Source of the DNA: JBCDHN01 sp965224535
GTDB lineage: Bacteria; Verrucomicrobiota; Verrucomicrobiia; Verrucomicrobiales; DEV007
Length of the DNA: 64,000 nucleotides
Direction of reading: 5' to 3'
Assembly: GCA_965224535.1 (NCBI GenBank)
Contig: CBDCZR010000007.1
Coordinates: 92,591 to 156,590, forward strand
The stretch's first letter is position 1, and the number at the start of each line of letters is the position of its first letter. Under the pieces are notes generated by a model, which saw nothing but the letters and a program-made list of their open reading frames with translations, had not been told where the DNA came from and did not search any database. A program made the translations under genes and the position numbers. Positions 44,802-53,959 of this stretch are shown here, piece after piece.

Positions 44802-45782
44802 CTACTCAACCGCGTAGGACTCTGATTCCGGGTAAAAAACCTCCCATGCCCGGCGAAATGAGACGATGGCGGGAATTTCGCTGAGGCGCTTGCCTTGCAG
44901 GGCGCCGGCGGTGCATGCGCCGCTTTCAAGGTCCCACGTCGAGCCGGTTTCCGCATCGCGCATTTCATCACCAGCCGCCTGAAACGTCAGCGTTTTGCCT
45001 TCAACGCGCCGGTCGAAGGCGCGTCCCCCGGCGCTGTCGGGGCGAAAGACGACGACGACTGGCTTTTCGGCGAAAACGTCGTTCACCACCGGTTTTTGCC
45101 GCAGAATGTCGAACGAGTAGGATCGCGCCTCGGTCAGGGTCCGCAGTCCAAGCACAAAGCGGTTCGGCGCCTCGTGGAATTCCTTGACGAAGTCGCGATG
45201 GGTTCGGCTCAGCGCCAGCACGGTGGTGTCCGGGTGATCGGTTTTCCAGGTTTTCCAGTCCACCATCGTGGAGGGCAGCGTTTCCAGCTCCGTGCCCTTC
45301 AGTTCGCCCTCCATGGCGCGGCCCAGCAGGTGGCTCCACAGCGAATTTGTCTCCTGGTCGAGCATCACCAGGCTGCGGTTCCACAGCTTGCCGGAGACGG
45401 TGAAGGTCAGCTTTTCGTGGTCGGGATGGTCGGGATGTTCGCGGACATACACGATGCCGTTGTGGCAGAGATGTCACCACGTGGCGGCGATGGAGCGGCC
45501 ACCCAGCACGTCGTTGATGATCTCCCGCCGCGGACCGGTCAGCGCGTTGATGGGATAGGCGCGGGCCTTGCCGTTGACGACCACGCCCAGCACCAACTCC
45601 TCCTCGCGCACCCAGTCGGGTTCGGCTTCCGCGGCGCTGACGGTTTGCGGCTCGACGATGGGCGGAAACGAGCGCGCAATGACCGTGCGAGGGCGAAATT
45701 CCGGCTCTTCCTGGCCGATCGCGGCGAAAAACGGCGCAATGGAGAGGATGATCGAGGGGGTTAGGCTTGGAGTTTTCGGCAT
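44802..45782 (-). CDS. DUF3179 family protein with in-frame UGA at the conserved first Cys (candidate selenoprotein)
   Basis: 327 codons read as one frame if the TGA at 45476-45474 (residue 103) is decoded. N-terminal signal-like segment (IILSIAPFFAAIGQ), EEELVLGVVVNGKARAYPINALTGPRREIINDVLGGRSIAATW-[UGA]-HLCHNGIVYVRE, then LTFTVSGKLWNRSLVMLDQETNSLWSHLLGRAM...GTELETLP, all diagnostic of DUF3179, whose consensus at the UGA is TxCPLC. The reading frame is unchanged on both sides and remains well conserved for another 220 codons, unlike the indel-broken genes elsewhere in the window. Either selenocysteine replaces the first Cys of the pair or a TGC/TGT mutated to TGA. The family's function is unknown; the paired Cys suggest redox or metal chemistry outside the cytoplasm. 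Confidence 0.75.
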
Positions 45783-45826
45783 CCTGCCAGTCTGCGCCGG
45801 ATCGGGCCGCTGCGCGAGCGATTTTC

Positions 45827-47824
45827 TCAGGTTGGCGCCTCATCTTCGCTGCCACCGTCTCCAAAACGCTCGTAATCCGCCGCATAAGCCTGCCTCACCG
45901 CCCGTACGGCAGCGGAATCGCGAAAATATTCGGCAACCGGTCCATGCCCGCTGGAATTCGGCCTGTCCGCTCCGGGGTTGAACTCCACCTTGTGCCGTGC
46001 CGCGAATTCTTTCAGCTCCGCATCCAAATCCTCGAACCGGATGATTTCCAACTCGAAATCGCCCTGCAACCGGTCGAAATGCCGGGTTTGGGAAACAAAA
46101 TGGATCATTCGCTCATCGCGCGAGAATTCCGGCAACCGCTGGCAAAATTTCCTGAAATCGTCGCCGCATTGCGACCGGATAATCTCTCGCTGCACGGCAT
46201 CCACCTGGTTGACGGGACCGTCCTTGACGATCCACGCCCACGCGCTGACCACCCGGCTCATGGGATCGCGCACGCAGGTCATTACCCGGCCCCGGATTTC
46301 CAGCGGCGCAAGGCTGGCGTGCCCGATGCCCTTGATACGATCGCAATGCGATACAATGTAGGAACAGGCAGTCTTCGGGATGTGGAGAAACCAGGCAACC
46401 ATCGGCTTTTGCCCGATTCCCTGCCCCATATTCGCATCCTGAAAATCCGCTTCCCCATACTGCAGCCCCAATTCCCGGGCCAGCGCCGCATAATCGCTAG
46501 GCCCGGCCGAATCGTGCCAAATGTGGCTGGGTTGCGGCGTGCAGCGATCCGTCCCCAACTCCGGCCAAAGGGCATAGGCGTCTTTGCCATCGCCGAGCGC
46601 CTGCCGCGCGTCAACGGCCTCGGTTTCCGGGCAGCGGGCGCGTTCATAGAGCGCGCGGGCCTGGTTGTGGAGATAGCCCTCCACAAAAACCCCCTGCTCG
46701 GCTTCAATGCGCAACGCTAACTCCCGCACGAACTCCGGCTGATCCCACACCCTGGCGGAAAGCGCGATGCACTCGGTCCGGAAGCCGAAATCGAACGACG
46801 TGGTATAACTGGAAAAGGTGGGATACTGGGTCTCAAGCGCCAGTTTACGCAGGGAGGGAAAAATGTTCTCCTTAAACGCAAAACGGCGGCTAAGCTTGAC
46901 CAGGAGATCCAACCCCATTTCCCGCGCCCACTCCAGTCCTGCATAATAGCTGGTCAAATCTCCAATACAGTGCCGCTGCCGCCGGGGATTGCGGGAAAAC
47001 TGCACGCCCGGGTATCGGTCGCACAGGGCTCCAATCTCCTGTGAGAACGGCGATCCGTCATCGTGAATGAGAAAGGGGATATTCGGATAACGCCGTTTGC
47101 GAAGCTCCAGGTGCAGGTGCACGTAAGGTATGGCCGCAAACGTCCCCACCACAACGCCAATGCGTGGCGGCCGGGGATATAACCGGGGCGAAATTCGCAC
47201 CGCCAACCCTCGCGGGGAGGAAACGCCCGGTCCTTGACCGCCCAACAACGCGTCAAACTCCTCCGGCTTCTTCAAATTGAGCCACGTTTTTCGATTCTTT
47301 ACCAATCCCTCCCAATTTAGCAACGTTTCGTCCACGTGGATCGTCTCTTGGCTTCCTCTCCGCAAAATTCCACACCCCTGGTCGCAATCCAACACCGTCA
47401 TCTCAAGGTCCGCCCGCGCCCGCAGCTTCACCCACGTCTTCCACACGTCCCCGTTCCAAAAGGCGGATTTTCGGGGTCGCGACTGATGGATCTCCTGCAC
47501 CGGATTCATGTCGTGACACACGATCGTCCCGCCTTCGTTTAGAACCTCCAGTGCATGGAGAATATCGCGCTCCACCTGCTCGCACTCGTGAAGCCCATCA
47601 ATGAAAACAAGGTCGAAGCGCCGCTCGTTCTGTGCGAAGAACTCATCCGAAGACATCGCAAAATCCGGCCGATGATTTGGATTGGTATCGACGCTCACCT
47701 TTTTCGCCCGCTCCACCTCAATGGCCGCGAAATTACGCCCGTTGCCGAGGCCGATTTCCAGATAGGAAGTATAAGCGTAGCGGGAGACGAGGGTGTTGAG
47801 GATGGAGGTGCGGGTGAGCGGCAT
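45827..47824 (-). CDS. Three-domain fusion: SAM methyltransferase - glycosyltransferase-like - sulfotransferase-like
   Basis: 665 residues. Residues 1-155: class I methyltransferase (YLEIGLGNGRNFAAI SAM loop, FDLVFIDGLHECEQVERDI, GGTIVCHDMNP). Residues 220-460: GT-A-like domain (RIGVVVGTFAAIPYVHLHLELRKRRYPNIPFLIHDDGS, LLVKLSRRFAF, YTTSFDFGFRTECIALS). Residues 474-650: sulfotransferase-like domain (AWFLHIPKTACSYI as the PAPS 5'-phosphate loop, CVRDPMSRVVSAWAWI as the 3'-phosphate strand/helix). A single polypeptide decorating one glycan by methylation, glycosyl transfer and sulfation is the natural guess, but substrate is unknown. Five bases separate it from the upstream secreted-protein gene. 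Confidence 0.78.
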   Translation of the reverse strand: MPLTRTSILNTLVSRYAYTSYLEIGLGNGRNFAAIEVERAKKVSVDTNPNHRPDFAMSSDEFFAQNERRFDLVFIDGLHECEQVERDILHALEVLNEGGTIVCHDMNPVQEIHQSRPRKSAFWNGDVWKTWVKLRARADLEMTVLDCDQGCGILRRGSQETIHVDETLLNWEGLVKNRKTWLNLKKPEEFDALLGGQGPGVSSPRGLAVRISPRLYPRPPRIGVVVGTFAAIPYVHLHLELRKRRYPNIPFLIHDDGSPFSQEIGALCDRYPGVQFSRNPRRQRHCIGDLTSYYAGLEWAREMGLDLLVKLSRRFAFKENIFPSLRKLALETQYPTFSSYTTSFDFGFRTECIALSARVWDQPEFVRELALRIEAEQGVFVEGYLHNQARALYERARCPETEAVDARQALGDGKDAYALWPELGTDRCTPQPSHIWHDSAGPSDYAALARELGLQYGEADFQDANMGQGIGQKPMVAWFLHIPKTACSYIVSHCDRIKGIGHASLAPLEIRGRVMTCVRDPMSRVVSAWAWIVKDGPVNQVDAVQREIIRSQCGDDFRKFCQRLPEFSRDERMIHFVSQTRHFDRLQGDFELEIIRFEDLDAELKEFAARHKVEFNPGADRPNSSGHGPVAEYFRDSAAVRAVRQAYAADYERFGDGGSEDEAPT

Positions 47825-47829
47825 GGATC

Positions 47830-48594
47830 TTACTCCCCGGGTATTTTCAGAAAAAAGGTTCTCTCGCGATAATTCCCTGATGAATCCTCGTCATCCAAGA
47901 TGATTCGAATCATTCTTTTATCCGGGTTGACGCCGGTGATAAACAATTCCGGATGCGTCCTGATGTCTAATTCTTTCAAATTCACACGCCTCATCGTTTT
48001 TGAGTTGATATCGAATACGAATAAGCCGGTCTGAGCAGTATTGTAGCCGTCTTCTGTGTCGATTCTTCCTGGAGAAATCGCCGTAGAATCATCAAGCCAT
48101 ACCCACCAAACAATATCAAACCAAGGGGGATTGCCATAATTGGTTCCAGGTATTGGATTGCGGTTATCCCAATCCGCCGTGACCCTTTTTTCACCTATCT
48201 TCGTTGATACATAAAACGATCCGGTCGTACGGGTGATGATCAGGCGATTACGAGCCGGATTCAAGGAAGCTCGGAGAGCATCCCGTTCGCCTTCAGGCGC
48301 GGATTCAACGCGAACCCCGTCAACTTCCAGTCTTCCAAGTGGCGCGAGGAAGAGCTTGGCGCCGCCGTACGTATCCCGAAATTCCAGCTTGGAAGCGGTG
48401 AGCGGCGGAATTATTTTCGGGGTCAATTCAGTCCCGGTTTTCAGCCAATCCGGTTTTTTCGTCGGTTCAAGATGTTCTTGGTCCGGGCCAGAATGAACAT
48501 GAGTTAGGAATAACGCAGCGCAGGTCAAATTAACAATTTTGCGAAGGCTTGGCGCTGTTCGGCCAAGATAATCTAGGATCGAATTGATCATCAT
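47830..48594 (-). CDS. Secreted protein, unknown
   Basis: 254 residues. Hydrophobic segment near the N-terminus (LRKIVNLTCAALFLTHVH) suggests export. The rest is beta-rich and polar (RLIITRTTGSFYVSTK, WFDIVWWVWLDDSTAIS, GLFVFDINSKTMRRVNLKEL), resembling WD- or TolB-like blades, with no catalytic motif recognised. GC content is clearly lower than that of housekeeping genes. Tightly spaced between the amidase gene (12 bases) and the fusion gene (5 bases), so likely co-expressed. Confidence 0.68.
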   Translation of the reverse strand: MMINSILDYLGRTAPSLRKIVNLTCAALFLTHVHSGPDQEHLEPTKKPDWLKTGTELTPKIIPPLTASKLEFRDTYGGAKLFLAPLGRLEVDGVRVESAPEGERDALRASLNPARNRLIITRTTGSFYVSTKIGEKRVTADWDNRNPIPGTNYGNPPWFDIVWWVWLDDSTAISPGRIDTEDGYNTAQTGLFVFDINSKTMRRVNLKELDIRTHPELFITGVNPDKRMIRIILDDEDSSGNYRERTFFLKIPGE

Positions 48595-48606
48595 TTTTGT
48601 GGGTGC

Positions 48607-51600
48607 TTAAGGTTGGTCTAGTCTCTCCGGTTCTCGAATATTTCCAATTAGGGTGGCTCCCATTTGGGCGGCAAATGCGCCAGCAAGCACGGCAATGTTT
48701 TCGTTAACAATCCGTAAGACCCGTGGGTTGGACATAAACTCCATTTCAAGGAGCACGGACCTGCATGGAGCGTAGTCAGCTACATTACCATTGTACGATG
48801 CCCCATCACGTACAACTACAAAGCGGCATCCTCTGATTGGACTCCCGTGAGCCCGTGCCGTCCGATCAATCGCTTTCATGGATCTCAATGCGGCCCCCTG
48901 GACAAGATTGGCCAATCGTTTATCGTCATTGAGATTGACTTGTGTAGGGCCGTCTTTTTGGTTGTAAAAGGTTATTGTACCGCGAACGGTAACATCCTCG
49001 ACCTTATTAAAATGAATAGACAAAAAGATATCGGCTCCCTTCTCTTTGGCAAGCTGGGGCCTTTCTATATTCGCCTTTCCATCATCTAGCTTTTCATGCG
49101 TGGTGAATGCGCGCAGGAGATGCTTGCTCGTAAGTTCGTGCCCATTAAGCGCTGCCTTCAGGCTCAAGCCCAATTGGAGCGCCAGAAAATGCTCTTGTAC
49201 CTTAACCGTTTCTCCGGAGTCATCCACATAGGTTCCTTCTGCGCCAGTATCGAGCCAACCGCTCTGCTTAATTTGGCCGTGACCAGGATCGATCACGATC
49301 ACCGCCGGAACCTCCATGTCCACTATCGAGATTGCTCCAGAATCATGTCCCTCTACCTCAACTCGAATTCTTGCCTGGTTGAAGCCAATGGGCGCAAGAT
49401 TTGCCCTGACCGCCGTGAAACCATTTGCATCAATGACGGTTTCAACGGTTGTTTCCGAAAAACCGAAATTACTCCCGAACTCCGTGGATTCTTCAAATTC
49501 GTTCGAATGATCCGAACTCTGGGACAAGTCACCTCGAAATACCGGGTCCTGAGCGCCGCTTGGAACGAACAGCGGCTCCATCGACCATTTGACCTTCTTC
49601 CCGTTGAATTGGCCAGGATTCCCAATTTTGATTTTAATATCCCGATAGGCGACGCGATCATCGCCGGCACCTCTGATCATGGGATTGGTGTCTCCATCCC
49701 CAAGTTTGGGGACTTCAGTTTCCGCAATATCGTTTTCTTCTTCGTCCTTCAAAAGTGGACGCAACTCAACAACTTCAATGAACGCGAAGTTAGCTCTTGC
49801 CAGATATAGGACCTCTTTTTTCGTGGCCACCTCGCTCTCATCGAGTTCCCCATCCTGCACTTTGGAGTCGATGCCTACTTTAATCGTAAATTCCGTGTCT
49901 TCATTACCTTTCGAAGGTTTAAGTGTGACTTCGGGCGGAGCCTCTTCGTCAAAATCACCGCTCCCAACCAAGGGCTCAGTGATATCTCCTGATTCAATCA
50001 CTTTCCACAAACAGTACCCGGCGGCTTCGTCCGTATCGGGAACTTGGTCGATCTCCAGTTTAATCTTTCCTTCAAGAATCGACTTTCCTTGTTCATCGAC
50101 GCCTTGAACTTTTGGGACTAGAATGGTGAGAGTTTTGTCATCCTTATCCGCGGGCGTCAGCACGACATTATTCTGGCTGGCCGAACTCGTTGAGACATCA
50201 GTAATTGTCAATTTATCAATATCTACCACGAACAGGGCAATCAAACCGCACGGTTCCCGGTCTTCTTCCTTACCCGACGCTGCGGGCAACATAAACCTCA
50301 AATTTGTCTTTCCTACGCCGGTTCCAGCTGCAGAGGCATCAACTCCTTTTATGGTTAATTCGACATCGCCTTCAGCCAGGTAATTAGGGTTATTCTCGTC
50401 ATAGAGGACTTCAGCTACGGTTGGATGCTCGGTTTCGAAGCGGACGCCATTTTCTTTGTCCTGAACTTCAGGCTCATCGGGAAGAACGCTGACGACGACA
50501 ATTCGTTCGTCATCTTGAGCGATGAGCAAAGGATCATCCAGCCAAGAAAAACCAACCTTCACCGAAAAAAGATAGAAAGATTCAGCGCAGTCGGATTGAT
50601 TGGCGAGTTGGGCAGTAACGTTATACTTCTGCGGTACAGTTATATCAAGGAAACTGGTACCCTGAACAACATTGTCAACCAGCCACTCAAGATAAGCGGC
50701 ATCTTTTTTCGCTTCTTCTGTCAAATACTCCGTGGCATCCCAAAGGGCAAGATCCGTGCATTTGAAGACGGATTTCCATCCGCCTAAACCATCTGGATGT
50801 TTGAATTCAATTTTGACAACTCTGACTGATACCGATTCCGTGTGCTGTTCTCCATCCTTATCATATGTTGCAGTCAGCGTATATACGCCACGACCACTCC
50901 CGAAATCCAATTTCCCGGTATCCTCGTCAAAGTTCGCAGGATTGGCCCCGTCAACTTTGGTGTAAGACCATGTCACGTCGTCAGGATCCACCTGATCGCT
51001 CAGGACGCCGTCATCTGCTTCCGGCTCAAAACTTCCGTTTTCTTCCCAGCACAGAACGACTTCGTCATCATTCAGGAGGCTAAACGCCTCAATTTCCAAG
51101 TAATCAAAACACGTATTTGCATCGTCTTCGGTCTTCGGCACGAATTTTGATGTTCCCAATCTCTTCGATGGTAAATTGTCCATTATCTTTGAAGTTTTGG
51201 TCCTCGGTAACGTCATCGCCAACGCTACTGTATTCGACGACGACGTCATTGGGCTCAACGATGAGCTTTTCGCTTGCGTCGTAGGAAAGCGAAGTTCCGC
51301 CAGGAAGATACACCGAATCGACGTCGGGACTGAACTCCAATCGAATAATCGTGACGTTTAACGAACCACTCAATGAAGATCCACTGTCGGTTTGGGCTGA
51401 GAAAGTGACAGTATAGTGTCCAGGATTCGAATAGGTGTAAGTTGGATTTTCTTCGCTACTACCCGAACTGCCGTCGCCGAAATCCCATTGGATGGTCGAG
51501 ACATCGACCGTGACGCCTGCGTCAACGGAATACAAAAATAAGCTCAGGGCACCCAAGCAAACCGGTGTATCGGTGATAATTGTAACCGGAATCGAGCTGC

Positions 51601-51907
51601 TGGTGGATGACGACGAACTGCTGGATGACGACGAACTGCTGGATGACGAGGAACTGCTGGATGAGGACGAACTGCTGGATGACGAGGAACTGCTGGATGA
51701 AGACGAACTACTGGACGGCGAGCTACTGGATGGCGACGAACTGCTGCTTGACGACGAACTGCTGGAGGATGACGAACTGCTGGACGGCGAGCTACTGGAT
51801 GGCGAAGAACTGCTGCTTGACGACGAACTGCTGGAGGATGAAGATGAACTCATGGGAAGGGATCTCGTCAGGTTTTTAAGTTCGCACCTATCTTTGCAAA
51901 AATCCAA
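48607..51907 (-). CDS. Poly-Ser / PKD / Ig-like / N-acetylmuramoyl-L-alanine amidase protein, one frameshift
   Basis: About 1,099 codons after correcting one extra A in the AAAA run near 51139; length is 3n+1. Order: about 85 residues of almost pure Ser with Pro spacers (from residue 19), a PKD domain (VSTIQWDFGDGSSGSSEENPTYTYSNPGHYTVTFSA), several bacterial Ig-like repeats through the middle, and a C-terminal Amidase_3 domain (VIVIDPGHGQ with zinc His, EHFLALQLGLSLKAAL, GADIFLSIHFN, VLLEMEFMSN with Glu). The amidase would cut peptidoglycan between MurNAc and the stem peptide. No signal peptide is visible before the Ser tract. AT-rich relative to the chromosome. Confidence 0.82.
51594..51858. 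repeat. Low-complexity tandem repeat encoding poly-serine
   Basis: On the + strand, units such as GAACTGCTGGATGACGAC and close variants repeat for about 265 bases. On the minus strand they read as Ser codons of mixed type (TCC, AGC, AGT, TCG, TCA), with TCGCCG-type interruptions giving Pro. Mixed codons suggest selection for the protein linker, with tandem-unit duplication as the mechanism. No CRISPR-like spacer structure. Confidence 0.85.
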
Positions 51908-51946
51908 ACGAATAGCAACAAAACATTCGGTTTAGGAAATCGTTGA

Positions 51947-52649
51947 ATGAATGGTGCGATTGTGTCGGAGCTGGAGAAGAGCTGGTATTCGCAAATTGAG
52001 GAGATTACCGGGGAGCCGACGCCGTTTTGGATCGTGATGGCGGGCGGGAAGCCGGATTACACGATCAAATGGTGGTCTACGCAGCGCTACCAGGCGGTGG
52101 TGGACAATTTTGAGGGGAAGATTCTCTTCGTGCAATGCGGGGAGGCGGACCATCACCACCCGGCGTTGCGCGGGGCGATCGATCTGCGGGGCAAGACGGA
52201 TTTGCGGCAGTTCGTGCGGTTGTTGTATCACGCGCAGGGGGTGCTATGCCCGGTGACGCTGGCGATGCACCTGGCTGCGGCGGTGGAGACGCGGCCGGGA
52301 ATGCCGAAGAAGCGTCCGTGCGTGGTGGTGGCCCGGGGGCCGTGAGCCGCCGCATTGGGAGGCGTATCCGCACCATCAGTTTCTGCATACGGTGGGTATG
52401 CTGAAGTGCTGCGAGGATGGGGGATGCTGGCGGGCGCGGACCAAGCCCCTGGGTGATGGAGACGCGAAGGATGAGGAGGGGCAGTTCTGCGTGGATGTGG
52501 CGGGGGATTTGCCGCGGTGCATGGATCTGATTCGCGCGGAGGACGTAATTCGGGCGATTGAGGGGTATTTTGCGGGTGGCGCGCTGGATTGGCTGACGGC
52601 GGAGCAATTGCGCGGGCGACTTCGCGATTTCCAGCCACGTCACGGGTGA
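51947..52649 (+). pseudogene. Glycosyltransferase family 9 (heptosyltransferase-like), N-terminally truncated and frameshifted
   Basis: Reads PFWIVMAGGKPDYTIKWWSTQRYQAVVDNFEGKILFVQCGEADHHHPAL, DLRQFVRLLYHAQGVLCPVTLAMHLAAAVETRPGMPKKRPCVVVARG in one frame; one extra C near 52335 breaks it, and the next frame continues EPPHWEAYPHHQF...LKCCEDGGCW...CMDLIRAEDVIRAIEGYF. This is the nucleotide-sugar half of a GT9/ADP-heptose transferase-like enzyme. The N-terminal acceptor half, some 180 residues, is absent: an in-frame TGA precedes the first ATG, and the AT-rich poly-Ser gene begins on the other strand just beyond. Probably inactivated by the insertion or rearrangement that brought that region in. 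Confidence 0.75.
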
Positions 52650-52707
52650 CTTGAGAATCTCGTTGCATCGGGAGCGAAGACCGATTCGATGAGCGATCTT
52701 GAAACCG

Positions 52708-53895
52708 ATGGCCATCCGATGCTTGGTGAGTTTTCTGTTCGCGGCAGCGAGTTTTGCGGCGGAATACGAATACCTGGCCCTGGATGCTCGCGGCGTCGAA
52801 GTCCGCAGGACGATTGAGTCGCCCAGCGAGGCGGCTGCCATCAACGAACTCCGCCGCAAGGGACTTTACCCGACACAAATCGCGCCGGTTGCGGCTGGCG
52901 GAATCGGGACCCGGGCCACGACTACCCCGTATCGCCCTCCTCCGGTTCGTCCGGCTCCGGTGAACCGCCTCTTTTCCACTCGCGAGCATCAGTTGGGCTT
53001 CTGGGAGGACGTTTCGATGCTGCTGGATGCCGGGAAACCGGTTTTGACCACGTTAGAGTTGATTGCTGACAGCGGGCGCCACGCCACTTACGCTGAGGCG
53101 GCGCTGGCCATGGCGAGGGATTTGCAAAACGGCCACACGCTGTCTGAAGCGATGGGTCGCCATCCCCGCGTGTTCGATGAGTTTGCGGTCAACCTGGTGA
53201 AAGCCGGGGAGTTGGGCGGAACGCTGGAGGTTGCGATCGGGCGTCTCATCGATCGCCTTCGGGTCGAGCTGCGGCTGCGAAATCGGCCTTGGTTTTGGAT
53301 GTTTTCCTCAGCCGTCGCGTTTTCGGCGCTGGTTCTCGCAACGCTGAATCTCGTTGGGATGCGGACCGGCTGGAAACTGCCGGCGAGCATCGGGCTCATT
53401 TTGGCGGTGGTGGCGACGTCCAATTTTTTCTTCGAAACGCACCCAATACGGCACCGGGAAATGGCGCTGGCGCTTGGGACGGTGGGAACGTGCATCGAGA
53501 CCGGCGTTCCCATCCTCCAAAGTCTCTCGCTCACGAAAAACCGGTGTGGTTCGCGCGAATTTCAGCGATTTCTGGAAGCTGCGCATCAGACGGTGAGGAA
53601 CGGCGATGAAATCCTGGTTCCTTGCGAAAAATCGGGGCTGTTTTCGGCTGCTGAGTTGGCGATGGTGGAAACCGGCGAACAGACCGGGCTTTTGCCGGAA
53701 ATATTCCTCCGACTCGCCGGGCAGCATGCCCAAATCTGGGAACATTCGCGCGCAAACGTCGTGAAAGTGCACCAAATCACGATCGCGCTCTCCGCGGCGA
53801 TGTTGCTGTCGATCAGCCTCCTGCCGGCAGGGGCGCGAGAGGGCGCGAATCATGCGAGGGACGTGGAAGCGTCGAACCGACGAGAAGCCGGTTGA
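52708..53895 (+). CDS. Type II secretion/type IV pilus GspF-PilC-like protein
   Basis: 395 residues from ATG 52708 (a TTG at 52699 is also open). Contains the PilC N-terminal module (YEYLALDARGVEVRRTIESPSEAAAINELRRKGLYPTQI) and two T2SS-F halves (LGFWEDVSMLLDAGKPVLTTLELI...HTLSEAM...VFDEFAVNLVKAGELGGTLEVAI and ALGTVGTCIETGVPILQSLSL...ELAMVETGEQTGLLPEIFLRLA), with helices around 195-215, 225-245 and near the C-terminus. An added N-terminal signal-like segment (CLVSFLFAAASFA) is odd for an inner-membrane platform protein. No other pilus or secretion gene is adjacent. Confidence 0.85.
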   Translation: MAIRCLVSFLFAAASFAAEYEYLALDARGVEVRRTIESPSEAAAINELRRKGLYPTQIAPVAAGGIGTRATTTPYRPPPVRPAPVNRLFSTREHQLGFWEDVSMLLDAGKPVLTTLELIADSGRHATYAEAALAMARDLQNGHTLSEAMGRHPRVFDEFAVNLVKAGELGGTLEVAIGRLIDRLRVELRLRNRPWFWMFSSAVAFSALVLATLNLVGMRTGWKLPASIGLILAVVATSNFFFETHPIRHREMALALGTVGTCIETGVPILQSLSLTKNRCGSREFQRFLEAAHQTVRNGDEILVPCEKSGLFSAAELAMVETGEQTGLLPEIFLRLAGQHAQIWEHSRANVVKVHQITIALSAAMLLSISLLPAGAREGANHARDVEASNRREAG

Positions 53896-53959
53896 GCTTC
53901 ATCCGCACATCATCCACTGTTGGTGCCAAGGCCCGGACCCTAACAAACACTTCCAGCCA

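Noticed and set aside
43459..44817. 452-codon open frame in a second frame of the permease gene
   Set aside because: The permease frame has membrane helices and both EAA loops; this one is Arg/His-rich with no structure.
51594..51858. CRISPR array
   Set aside because: Units are contiguous 15-18-bp coding repeats without unique spacers, and no cas gene is present.
51492..51935. Acidic repeat open frame (LLDDDELLDD) on the + strand
   Set aside because: It is the antisense of the poly-Ser tract; the other strand has a PKD domain in frame with the tract.
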